NCBI GenBank assembly: GCA_964369385.1
Contig: CAYJEY010000002.1
Span: forward strand, 1 to 64,000
DNA length: 64,000 nucleotides
Source: CALVGQ01 sp964369385
GTDB lineage: Bacteria > Bacillota_I > Bacilli_A > Erysipelotrichales > Erysipelotrichaceae
Reading direction: 5' to 3'
Program-made: the position numbers and the translations under genes
Notes under the pieces: model-generated
The model's input: only the letters and a program-made list of their open reading frames with translations
Told to the model about the DNA's origin: nothing
Databases searched by the model: none
Shown here: positions 15,501 to 21,946 of the stretch, piece after piece
How positions within the stretch are numbered: position 1 is the first letter of the stretch
Layout: each line of letters starts with the position of its first letter

Positions 15501-18500
15501 CCCATACCACCAGTATTGCTTACTGCTGGATCATCAACTACAGTTTTACCATATACCGTAATAGATTCAATATTTTCCATCATACTTGGCTTTAACTCAA
15601 TATCTCTTACTAAGAACCCATAATAACTATCTTCATCTTTTCGAATGCTTGGGAAAGTCATTGTCATATTGACATAATCAATATAACTTATTTTTCCTAC
15701 CCAATCGTTTGGATCTTGTCTATAGAAAGTCCCTTTTGTGCCTGCAGAATAGTCCACATTCGTAGAATCAGTACGACTAAAAGAAATTGGATATTGAATG
15801 TATTCTCCAATCGTTGCATCTAGTTTTTCACTGGCGTTGATATTTGTTGCCGTACCTACCTTTACTAAGTTTTTAGCTGGTGTGACAATCACATTCGCCT
15901 GCGAAATAAGATGCGCTGAAGTATATTCTTCAGTACGCTTTGAAGATGAATAGTAAGATGTGTAGAACGTATAGTAATCACGATAACTCCAATCACTCTT
16001 TTCACTTCCCGATGACTCTCTTACTAGTGCACGATCACTACTTGTCACAAGCTTGGTTGTTGCTGTAGCGATTGCATTCCCTGTCTTTGTAAACCGGCCT
16101 GTTACTTCAATCATAAATCGTGTCGATTGATCACTAGGGACATAGTCATAGCCCAAATCTGGATTATTGGCAATTCCTGCAGTGCTTTGTGTTTGGTTAG
16201 CACTCATTGTAAATACCAAGCCTGTCACATGAGATTGAGCTGCATATATCGTTTTTTGTGATTCATAAATTGTACTGTAATCAGTTCCTGCAACATCACT
16301 AAAACGTTCTGCTTCTGATGCTAATAAATTTACACGGAAAAATCTTTGTCCATTCTCATCCACTTCCACACCATTTGCAGCATATGTTTCAATTTGTTCT
16401 TTCGTGATTGTGAAGTTTCCTGTTGTTGCTTCTACTTCTATCATCTCAATGTAGTCAATTACACTTGGATCAATCTTAATGTAGTAAGCATCAAAATGAG
16501 TCTCTGGAATATCCAATGTCATTTCAATATCGACTGCAGTATTCAATGATTGAGTAAAGATATAGTTCAGTGTTCTATGTGATTGATCTGTTGCCCCTTC
16601 TGGATAATTTGTCCCCACATTTGGATACTGTCTAAAATCAAGCATATACGATCCGATCCCTTTATAGCCAATTTCTAATTCACTATTATCATAGAATTGT
16701 CCATGTCCACTAGTTCGATAGTAATTTCTTACCTCTTCAAATGGAGTTGCCAGTTTATCAAAACGTAGTTGACCTTCATCATCAGTAACATCATTATATC
16801 CAGCTACTAAGACTGTATCAAAATACATTCTACTCACAATTGCGTCGGATTGATCTTGATTACTTACTTTGAAAGCATCATCAATAACTCCAGATATATA
16901 GTTATCCGTTGTGACAACTATTGGATTTACCACATCGAAATCAGCATCCAAATAACCATGCACATCAATCCACACATCATTAGCTTCCGTATTTCTAAAA
17001 TCTGAATTTTTAGAGTGAATTAGCATAGATCCTATATGTGTAACGCCTAGTGCTTTAATCATTTCCAAATCAATCACAAATTCATCACCAATAAGTTCAA
17101 CTTCTTGTTTTGGACTTTCTCCATAAGTGAGTAATTGTGTTGTTTTATCATAGTTAAAATCCGCTACATTCGTAGGGTCATCTACATCCACAAAGGAAAT
17201 CTTGACATCATCGTTGAGTTGATTTAATACTTCTGTGCTTACCTCAACTTTTGTCACATGGAATCCTGTATGGGCTTCTTCTGCTTTGCTTTCATCATTT
17301 AGAGCAAAGGTGATCGTTGTATCTAAATAATCAAGAGTCGAAATATAAGGATTATCAAACTTAATTGTATAGTTAAAATCACGGTCATACGGAATACCAA
17401 GTGTATCTTTATTTTTATCTGCAGAACTATTGAATACTGCAGTTATACCATCTAGTTGTTCATAATGAACTGTTGTATATGGAATTAATCCTGGACGAAC
17501 AACTTCAAGTCTCGCTGTTGCAGAAGTAGCTTTCTCCATAATTTTTTCTTCATATGGTGTAAATCTTGCTTCCCCGTCAAGCTCATCATAGGCATTGGAG
17601 TATCCACTAATTATTACTTGTAAGTGCTCTATAGTTGAAGCGGATGAAACGTCTTGACTATAGATACTATCAAAGACAAGATTGATCGCTTTTAAATTTG
17701 TTACATCACCACTCCACGCACTACTAGAAATAATCAATTCTTCTGATGTTTTATATCCTAACTCATCTAAAGTTAAAGTAAGGGATGGTGTTCCATCAGT
17801 TAACTCATCATCCCAGTTATAAAACTGAATTTCTTTAATTGATCCAACTAAATTTAAATTATCTGATAAAGAGATTTGTGTCGGCTCAAACCCATCAAGA
17901 ATATCACTACCTGCAAGAAGCTCTTTAACACTAGATGATAAATCAAAGATGATTTCTGATTCAGTTACTCGTGCCGTAGATTGATTTGAAATATCAAACT
18001 GATACCTCGCTAATACATCATGAGGGACTTCAAGTACTCCTGTAGAGTTTGTTGACGTATTGATAGATGAAGACTGATCTAAATAGTGACTCTGTGCCGT
18101 AATAATGACATTGATTTCATCTACACCAATTTGCGCACTATCCTTTACACTCATGTTGTATTCACTTTGGACATAAGTAGAGCTCAATTCCGCCATTGGA
18201 ATTATTCGTCCTGTTTCATCAACAGTTCCCTCTACATGTATAGCTGCATTTTCACTCAGCGCTAATGATCCATTGACATGTGAAAAAACAATCTCAAAAT
18301 GCTCTAGCTCTCCTAAACTTTGCCATGCACTTTTCCCTATAACAGCTTCTCCCTCCAAATTAATTTCTAATGTGTCAAAATTAATTTGTACTGAAGGAAC
18401 TGTATTATCTGCTTTCTTAGGTCCATATAAGATAAGTGTACCAATTTCACTTTTAGCAATTAATTCACTACTTATCGTGATTTTCTCAGCATTTAAACTA

Positions 18501-20911
18501 TAAGAATCTCCAACTAAACTTCCTGAATTCAATCGTCCTGAAACAATTGGAAAAGTACTATCATTTCCAATTCGGTAACGGAATCCTACTTCTGCTTGAT
18601 TTAAAGAAACACTCAATGATTCAAGATAGTTAGCTGTCCCTTCTGTAATCGCATAAGCTTCCGTTTCTAATAATGGAATTGCTTTCTTAATCTTTAAGAT
18701 TACAGTATCTTGTGTTGTTTGATGATCTTGGTGATGATAGTTTGCTGGAATATCATCTTCAAACTGCGGGACAAACATCCATGTTTGATAATCCGTAACA
18801 ACTGTTGCGATATTATCAAATGCAGGATTGGGTATCCCGATGATTTCAACAAGACCATCTAGCTCAACTCCCGAATCAATTCGTTCTCGATAATGAATTT
18901 GAATTTTTCCAGTGAATTCAACACCTGGATTAGCTGCTAAATAAGCTTCTATTTGAGTAGCTACATCAAGTTCATAGATATCATTTGTATCAAGTGCCTG
19001 TGCAAGTGTAGGTGCCCCTAAGGACACAAAACTTTCAGTATCACCATCACTCATTGATACTTGTATTATTTGATCAGATACGCTTTCGAATTCTCGTGAC
19101 AAAGAAACATCTTCTCCTTCAAGGTGATAAAGATGTAAACGTATCTTTTGCAAGTCATACCCTTCTTCGAGTGTTATTGTAGAATATGCATGGAATGCAG
19201 GTACATTAGTAGAATTAAGGTAATTCACATAGTATGATCTTAACTCATCATATTCAAATGTATCCTCTTTAACATCAACATCTGCTTCATTTTTAACTAC
19301 AATTGTATTCTTAAAATCAGGAATTACTTGACTAAAGTTAAATATTGATGACGCTTCTTTTGCCCAACTCACGTTTTCACTAAAAGCAATCGAAGTTACA
19401 AAATTGACAGGAAGTTGGTTGTTGTAGGCAGCTAATAAGTTTGGTCTCATTGGTACTGCCACATAATACACTAGACTTTCACCCTTCGTAACATCACGAT
19501 TTTGTGTAGTGATCGTTACATCACGGTTTTGTGTGTAGTTGTAATTATGTAATGGATGTCCATTTTCTTCAAAATTACTAAAATTGATGACATCTAAATC
19601 GACTAATTCTTCTTCCGGAATATCTGTCATGTCATAGATAAGCACTCCTCCATCTTTAACAACACCTCCAAATAAATCTTCAGAGAAGTCATTAGGTGTC
19701 GGATTTAATGCGAGTTTTCCCTCTTCATCCACTATCCATTTCATCATGTCTTGGTCTTCAATCCCTGAATCCAAGACATCAGCACTTTGTGGTGTCACAC
19801 TAAATAAAACATTATCAAATTTTGCGGCTTCATCCATCGAATTATTTTGAATTTCAATTCGATAAGCGATGTAATTATATTTTTCCCATAAAACTGGTGC
19901 TGATAATTGGTCAATGTCTACATCCCAAATCAAGTTTGAGTTTACTGCAGTCCATACACTACCATCAGACTCACCTGGTTGAATGACATAGTTTGATTCA
20001 TATTCTCCCGTTGCATCAATATAACTTCTATATCTTCCCCCAGCACGAATGATTGCTATTGCATTCTCTGGTACATTCCCATAAAAACTATATGCTAACT
20101 CTACGGAAACAGATCCACCAGCACTAAGTCTTCCATCAAAATAGCGTAATTCCATTTCGCCCTTATAATAGTTTTGGTCATCAGGTGTACTAAGTATCGC
20201 AAATTCACCAATGTTACTAACAGAAGCACGAATACCCATGGCATTATCCCCTCGATATGCTTCTGGAACCTCTTCATAATTTATTGTTGAAACTAGCTCA
20301 CCACTATCATTATAGTAAAAATAAGGCAATTCAATTACAAATCCTGGATCTGTTATTTCGCCCGTATTAAACTGAGGAGTCATTTCTAGTCGCAGTTGTA
20401 AAACATCAGACTTAGATATGATTGTCGTGTTTTCACCAGAGCTAATACCTCCACTAGAACCCATTATCGAATATCTAATATTCACATTTGGGCTTATGAT
20501 TACATTATTTAAAGGTTGAATCGCAGGTATCGTTTCAGCCGATGACGAATCCGACGACGAGCTACTTGTGCTAGAACTTGATTCTTCATCTAAACTACTA
20601 CTTTTACCTGTTGTACCATCGCTCGATGATGTAATCTCAAGTGTTGTCGTGGAAGATATTGTAGAGCTATCTGTTTCACTCTCTCCATTAGAACTCTGTG
20701 ATGATTCACTTGATGTTGTCAGTTCTTGGTCTTGACTTGAACTGCTTTCATCTTGAACAGTGCTTGAGCTCTGAGTCCCACTAGCTTGTTCACTCGTTTC
20801 CCCACTCGAGCTTGATGTTGCAAAAACATGAACATCCACAAGGGTAAAAATCATCATTATCGATACAACTATTGAGATAAGTTTCTGCAAAGTTTTTCTA
20901 TTCGTACGCAT
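3545..20911 (-). CDS. giant secreted adhesin (5788 aa), putative sortase-anchored
   Basis: One uninterrupted 17.4-kb frame. Residues 1-31 are a signal peptide (basic start, hydrophobic core, cut after VFA). About 100 residues of Ser/Thr/Glu-rich low-complexity sequence follow (33-130). The bulk (130-4900) is a chain of diverged beta-rich modules with many acidic, Asn and Tyr residues; I see no tandem DNA repeats. Four SdrD-B-like domains with Ca-binding-type D-x-N-x-N loops begin near 4940 (WLDENYNYQLDE), 5170, 5325 (WDDLNYNGIRDE) and 5500 (FDYNANGQMDE). A Pro/Thr spacer near 5640 precedes a short end domain, then IPNTSD (5754-5759), a hydrophobic helix and an Arg-rich tail. IPNTS is a variant sorting signal, and the sortase gene next door is divergent. 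The only ectodomain cysteines I noticed are a C-x-x-C near 5130. The role as adhesin is inferred. RBS AAGGAGG precedes the ATG. Confidence 0.9.
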   Translation of the reverse strand: MRTNRKTLQKLISIVVSIMMIFTLVDVHVFATSSSSGETSEQASGTQSSSTVQDESSSSQDQELTTSSESSQSSNGESETDSSTISSTTTLEITSSSDGTTGKSSSLDEESSSSTSSSSSDSSSAETIPAIQPLNNVIISPNVNIRYSIMGSSGGISSGENTTIISKSDVLQLRLEMTPQFNTGEITDPGFVIELPYFYYNDSGELVSTINYEEVPEAYRGDNAMGIRASVSNIGEFAILSTPDDQNYYKGEMELRYFDGRLSAGGSVSVELAYSFYGNVPENAIAIIRAGGRYRSYIDATGEYESNYVIQPGESDGSVWTAVNSNLIWDVDIDQLSAPVLWEKYNYIAYRIEIQNNSMDEAAKFDNVLFSVTPQSADVLDSGIEDQDMMKWIVDEEGKLALNPTPNDFSEDLFGGVVKDGGVLIYDMTDIPEEELVDLDVINFSNFEENGHPLHNYNYTQNRDVTITTQNRDVTKGESLVYYVAVPMRPNLLAAYNNQLPVNFVTSIAFSENVSWAKEASSIFNFSQVIPDFKNTIVVKNEADVDVKEDTFEYDELRSYYVNYLNSTNVPAFHAYSTITLEEGYDLQKIRLHLYHLEGEDVSLSREFESVSDQIIQVSMSDGDTESFVSLGAPTLAQALDTNDIYELDVATQIEAYLAANPGVEFTGKIQIHYRERIDSGVELDGLVEIIGIPNPAFDNIATVVTDYQTWMFVPQFEDDIPANYHHQDHQTTQDTVILKIKKAIPLLETEAYAITEGTANYLESLSVSLNQAEVGFRYRIGNDSTFPIVSGRLNSGSLVGDSYSLNAEKITISSELIAKSEIGTLILYGPKKADNTVPSVQINFDTLEINLEGEAVIGKSAWQSLGELEHFEIVFSHVNGSLALSENAAIHVEGTVDETGRIIPMAELSSTYVQSEYNMSVKDSAQIGVDEINVIITAQSHYLDQSSSINTSTNSTGVLEVPHDVLARYQFDISNQSTARVTESEIIFDLSSSVKELLAGSDILDGFEPTQISLSDNLNLVGSIKEIQFYNWDDELTDGTPSLTLTLDELGYKTSEELIISSSAWSGDVTNLKAINLVFDSIYSQDVSSASTIEHLQVIISGYSNAYDELDGEARFTPYEEKIMEKATSATARLEVVRPGLIPYTTVHYEQLDGITAVFNSSADKNKDTLGIPYDRDFNYTIKFDNPYISTLDYLDTTITFALNDESKAEEAHTGFHVTKVEVSTEVLNQLNDDVKISFVDVDDPTNVADFNYDKTTQLLTYGESPKQEVELIGDEFVIDLEMIKALGVTHIGSMLIHSKNSDFRNTEANDVWIDVHGYLDADFDVVNPIVVTTDNYISGVIDDAFKVSNQDQSDAIVSRMYFDTVLVAGYNDVTDDEGQLRFDKLATPFEEVRNYYRTSGHGQFYDNSELEIGYKGIGSYMLDFRQYPNVGTNYPEGATDQSHRTLNYIFTQSLNTAVDIEMTLDIPETHFDAYYIKIDPSVIDYIEMIEVEATTGNFTITKEQIETYAANGVEVDENGQRFFRVNLLASEAERFSDVAGTDYSTIYESQKTIYAAQSHVTGLVFTMSANQTQSTAGIANNPDLGYDYVPSDQSTRFMIEVTGRFTKTGNAIATATTKLVTSSDRALVRESSGSEKSDWSYRDYYTFYTSYYSSSKRTEEYTSAHLISQANVIVTPAKNLVKVGTATNINASEKLDATIGEYIQYPISFSRTDSTNVDYSAGTKGTFYRQDPNDWVGKISYIDYVNMTMTFPSIRKDEDSYYGFLVRDIELKPSMMENIESITVYGKTVVDDPAVSNTGGMGGYTSTKIEEPLLELSGAKINDYLISDGEKAGSFYLAVLYAESGESLADSGGRPAILMEDAIYPHSVEIRLKDLSGHGDYAREYKENPNLVPYMGHGTSNDIDAYVGGEPYTIAGINPKADATLTMTHNIESDQGEVLTENPAVSAVIQGYRIPFQIGYSITESASHYYDYYDVSNGEIIGNITPTLARFDLAVWNRTDGSTPELQSTRIEAFDLTQRMNHDESAFNLQRIFIPTEFIEGDWFNVNAFTLEIAGSSITYDKATFSSDTYLIKDSEQYYYIDVEAILRDEIARLHKFSVNNSAEQYVSEFVSNLTISIDAVTPTSDPTTTLDGGQYLTSDKTSTGHGLYLEGVFVNRSQEDFTEDKYNENSRPTFGYNTNNFEAIHDYVRMSVVADPYDVNAQSYGGHLSGTDEHASFAISNRVAQMIVDITRGINLDDDQATLESFAYDVKWNEVSKNMEIISVNKEDVTLYDFIDHHVTFGAGEGTRIPLQESTLRFSVPEGMRIIGWTLESDTFASDPILSATASASVGGTSIALLNELFRAQTSFELAPETFSYFDVKSEDEATLTHIQQLVIDIENNEIQPGEKVELIVHTQIIDDSLAVENRNLSLVYEAHSQPNHTYPQYQIIGNGNNSDYVSASQPYTYKDAGAEAYATSNDINYYRYHGVFDAGFTPGYTVSNYISRINSRVTTRLEDELSLEFVFSDLTSQYDQQASQIKVRGYDVYGKKVMDVVNDGGHDLSHMTMEVSFINETTLEQDFNLTEFIHVDAPVNMIETQEILIEYMINGEWVKEVDVVSVSEASAVRWTYYDVPRVGTDGNLVVLIDDENPILLTGVSSYHDLRSDEQKLTTPAADTYTANLRATKTYAHEHDHVYTDTVPNPELITSSVNYQGEGAITKLVRRERPILELHTQIFADVSEAAIPYGADDMPSQTLGYRPGDEVVFKTSIQNIKVETETNTLPQGVWLDPVIYDKLPVYVDAAILNDTSVLVMKWYDIDGNEKVVPPFEIETYAIENVADYGGDVTINKAVSATHNTNGKHYADMDIDDPLTSENEGNSTSNPIDYTMVKITFEPGTRVEVGERIEFYYEVEIDHTNAGLPLVYTQIEESGVVYPEYYPKMGEYHSTINSTYYNRSYPFMIQSDVIANENIMMDLNYLIHDVGVSGSLNKSVDRWEYLEGSSTYLPGTTANDIHNGYYTDIMQGNNTVLIDYDSASANNMQKVVYEAQMVASNTTVMPAVQSYLGLNNAQRSIYTQLYKYRTELKYTDWDKLSDGHLERNPIIWTSARVHLQTAWISASSEMIPDAQDGEVVGDVDYDLHALRYLAIPDLGVYNPNYVTTYLNGSYGSWYHNRNVDLGDDHITTMEYQENYTAQISAYNYGDWGVDGIEFIYVYPYGASPQMDADGNLDIEARYLSAGNTVTPTYSSIDAANVSYSIIQTPENDQGYRAANDMQDPLLSQDYMNKTGSQNDTAYYDDTVVPYAIKVIVQHPLNKWFNRGDETGYVMQVDIASTINANAASGYWYDQVYAQPIETASGNHLYSQIHGISVYQGDIAKTLETYPVSIEKYGMDYLYRPVEGANTPSYNGSLYYQTGSMNMPYIDGYNIQNNEVILSFDANRKTSERLAQESAATISETRDLYRNDEVDAYAKTGTQAQMREPLIRVWNTVGQPTIENVYGSNIEDYYMLTGFDNHTMNIHVENRYYWNDQSLNRGDINNSGLFEKAYHNYATDGGNEGTLFMPVVTNLLPFGVTPLDISGVRFSEDNDLNATMQLDWSLNNGAGEDINVPVLINVYEAKVQYITVENEIGEQEGRYLVTFSPIEEKQDEAKILSSESVVFSFEFITLETPDSHDKDGNVHIDLTAMYQENISIVTSQLDGFRYTTDNHIANNPFAVGSPWNAYIPYTYYTTSYSREDNRKDAMVAKDGYNSNFSGGVIPSSVVDIQDKDYLLLSSMSDGVLDVGAGDTIELETFTKDQFMESEFVGRYSQVVAFNDLVEQEDGVQGVMNGIHLRVALPLIYNEVKVSNQDSFEGERSIAINTSEEIKKNPDKAVYALADEVQYYPNVDFGEEEFNRYDAVEFGDYLWYTSSVYNHDPQRRDDFSGDIMHAKMLISIELPSIVRYEDEFEIQLSEFNAGTSSWNVVQKATSEELENPTVEEDPTAPYVGQWEVKLLYDEVDAETNQQTLVFEVLTPSQIDPSLSAQEQYDLYSEGLNFAGYLASDQQVSIKLKTRVNPLEEPTLSDDIRYWDEGYVARSYVTFEESDGAYLNVENIGQQEIGSKIFIRTTQDDFTEPSALVDYDHDGVEDRWYAEDMSAQVVLLKPSATVRLDTALSRLEFEHSGSSEPLTADLSMKSSDISRVYLDQITSDSALSELIVDYRLPQYSTINETTQAPTNQDLPVDNTIVTIRTGIWELPSYLDTAMKDILMDNLRVYVYALKPGLTDYQEPTLTYDDKWVSLGDYALDENKVLSESDLLAISDDSIQLRFVIKSKEGETSYPVPADIRIAIDADVDTPGDQEMDTVDPYRKNIDPLPDTVNTNAPYVEVRTRGDVTKKVHVNHLTQVWGRYSDTGLTQISQQARAGYFVSPEVPAMTTNLIAEYLMRVELPKENPTDLPRYSYEWTSENILIRSSSTIMKYTGSIQNLTNEEILALSDSGGTAGQTIKEDILTNPELVLVLPFAEEVDEENYHTRYIDAYSSQYATSALSPDFTSSSALRENDTLWSYYVVDSEGNKIEHHGIKGYSFATESRLVSSSVIPRRVMDIEFEGFLNPGETIVVEYMVSLDYERLQVISTTLAQTYLYAYKLGSYRPLIKQNGPAGTSFGYALDTNDINENEESTSENMMTVSMNGVAFDARYEIIRDKRSFSEIELEGLGNTRPSLVPEGTKYHFDSTIFSQATAESKHYESVILYDVLPHNEDMSIVNTLENIEDDSAKPTARLSKWQGWLDLNSIQVTRYATDATNTLHEDVLENGKHVHIWVGPFVKQADGTIDYVEDGLPEYIDRKEEGFYATLYENDALKEAYFVRLSDLLSMQASDPEQFEAYSKLTLAIWAEVVKDSIDDVDVDLDGRVTFELSYELQAAINLPRLNTMINPEEEDLVVQDLTKDYTGWNTFVYHAASATTGEGTYIESPRAGVYLGNPQDRGYLGSYVWLDENYNYQLDEASYIQREDGRWILDEVTKDLNHDGVSDDPGINGVYIELLNEYGLPSNKEGEAVRVDNTTSEELYYKVDEKTGVDLRDEYNQLIPALYGPATMFSQSDYLGNEGYFIFSNLKPGQYQLRYTFLDDQYDEYHPTVQQIGKTNQDIEVYRNSKDIPNFTGIECSDCLIVQTSEAIQVDAIQTDTTTHFAYDELMTSYNLGISNAYVFGGRAWIDEQVVGSDILSDGLWEAIEAPLENVQITIYEVIDGERVIAKTPSGEDAIIKTDEDGKFEIQLIPYRNYVAVATLDDVGGAFKVTPFLPTRDVTSSNADNDLFVNEENAVITSTFYAEATYDDEGNVITTPNGMYGVNEYIGLGFVSEGRSFIGRYVWDDLNYNGIRDEYQNDLGEWVYEPGIGNVTLTLNQFYYDPDSETWEETGKEETTMTSATGEYLFQNIATQIIVDGNIYVAGYQVEIDFTTIDENYAITHFQISDSIGNSDLPRNTESGMLMPNESGMIILLEEEQSTSDPLDVFVADGKRYDVTQIEMKLDVDAGFKAYELGSIEGTFFFDYNANGQMDEEEAYEDFIAELMEENEELTDDQLPSFTLELSTFYLDAQMKWQPLLGVDSQPLVQSFKVNNENGATYLFDDLAVFTQVEAEGEMQNHLLGYQLAIIDDTGVMGLRDLIPAAYTPTINGLGNTMMSSPIVDKPVEPTPTDDPIATDEPLPTPSSEPIPLPKVDRYALRKTILDTGYANGELNGMIVLGSYQGPQTRSLVANVSDFDVVIGTHARSYHAALQKRPIIPTIPFLPHIPNTSDTTNTLLWLVIMGCSGLGCVVLYRRRRQRR

Positions 20912-20970
20912 AAGAACCTCCTTCTATGCACTATAAAAAAGCAATTTTTACTTATCCCTTCTATACTTTG

Positions 20971-20999
20971 ATAGTACGCTTATTTACATATAATGTCAA
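20971..20999 (-). promoter_or_regulatory. promoter of giant adhesin gene
   Basis: On the minus strand: TTGACA (20994-20999), 17-nt spacer, TACTAT (20971-20976), about 60 nt upstream of the ATG. The region is shared with the divergent sortase gene, for which a weaker TTGATA/TATAAT pair with a short 15-nt spacer lies at 20968-20994 on the plus strand, overlapping this promoter. Confidence 0.65.
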
Positions 21000-21083
21000 A
21001 GTTTTTTATACTATTTCATATCATATAAAGATTACTTGCTTATCCCATGTATTTATGATTTAATTCAATCAACAGAGGTACTT

Positions 21084-21824
21084 ATGAAATTTTTTGAGAA
21101 AACAATATTTATACTATTCCTATTTATTTTTATAGGATCTGCTTGGATGTTTTTTAGTGAACTTTTAAGTCAACATCAATCTATTCAATCCTTTGATCAG
21201 CTCTCTGAGCTTGTCAAAGAAGATGAAAATAAAGCCCCACTCCCTGAACAAGTCATTTCAGTTGCAACTACCCATAATGAAGATATGGTAGCTTGGCTAC
21301 ATATCGCGGGCACGCCCATTGATTATCCAGTTATGTATACCCCTCATGACCCTGAATATTACTTGCGTCGAAATTTTGAAAAACAACAAGCTCAAGCAGG
21401 TACACCTTTTCTGTCTGAAGGGACATTACTCAATCCATTAAGTACTAACCTTATTATTTACTCTCATAACATGAGCAATAATACGATGTTTGGATCTCTT
21501 CCTGAGTATTCTGATCGAGCATACATGGATGAGCACCCCACTATAACATTAACTCTTCAAGATGAAGTTATCGAGTATGAAGTATTTGCTGCCTTTGCTG
21601 TTGATCTAGATAATCCAGAACACTTCCCATTTTATTCACTTATTAACGAAACATCTGAGCAGCACTACAACGAATACATCGAAGGTGTTCAATCCGTAAA
21701 CCTCCATAACCATATAGAAGTTCCACAGGCAAGCCAATCCTTACTTACACTTGTCTGTTGCGACTACAATAGCGAGAATGGTCGCTTCATTGTCATAGCT
21801 AAACAAAAAGGTGCTTCAAATTGA
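21084..21824 (+). CDS. class B-type sortase
   Basis: A 246-aa membrane-anchored transpeptidase that cleaves a sorting signal and links surface proteins to the cell wall. An N-terminal membrane helix (residues 5-25) is followed by the catalytic fold. The active-site residues are visible: His128 in YSHNM, Cys226 in TLVCCDY (family TLSTC) and Arg234 in ENGRFIVIA. The YYLRRNF...AGTPFL segment (92-110) is characteristic of class B enzymes. The frame is open from 21036, but the ATG at 21084 has an AGAGG ribosome binding site and starts the basic residue plus helix pattern. It is divergently transcribed from the 5788-aa protein, its likely substrate. The other two large surface proteins in the window lack a sorting signal. 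Confidence 0.9.
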   Translation: MKFFEKTIFILFLFIFIGSAWMFFSELLSQHQSIQSFDQLSELVKEDENKAPLPEQVISVATTHNEDMVAWLHIAGTPIDYPVMYTPHDPEYYLRRNFEKQQAQAGTPFLSEGTLLNPLSTNLIIYSHNMSNNTMFGSLPEYSDRAYMDEHPTITLTLQDEVIEYEVFAAFAVDLDNPEHFPFYSLINETSEQHYNEYIEGVQSVNLHNHIEVPQASQSLLTLVCCDYNSENGRFIVIAKQKGASN

Positions 21825-21834
21825 ACCACCTTTT
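21806..21834 (+). terminator. terminator of sortase gene
   Basis: Stem AAAAGGTG / CACCTTTT (21806-21813 and 21827-21834) extended by an inner TTCAA/TTGAA pairing, followed by T-rich sequence. It overlaps the sortase stop codon. Confidence 0.8.
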
Positions 21835-21857
21835 CATTTACTTGATTCTAACCAAAT

Positions 21858-21902
21858 AAAACAGTCCAAATACCAGAGTATACTCTGTACTTGAACTGTT
21901 TT
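21858..21902. terminator. long hairpin between convergent sortase and second giant gene
   Basis: Inverted repeat AAAACAGT...ACTGTTTT with extended inner pairing through CAGAGTA/TACTCTG. As minus-strand RNA the mismatches become G-U pairs and the stem is followed by UUUUAUUU. It probably terminates the 21947-31444 gene and backs up the sortase terminator. Confidence 0.75.
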
Positions 21903-21946
21903 TATTTTATGCATAAACAACTCTTTTAAATCATTTCAGTTTTTAA

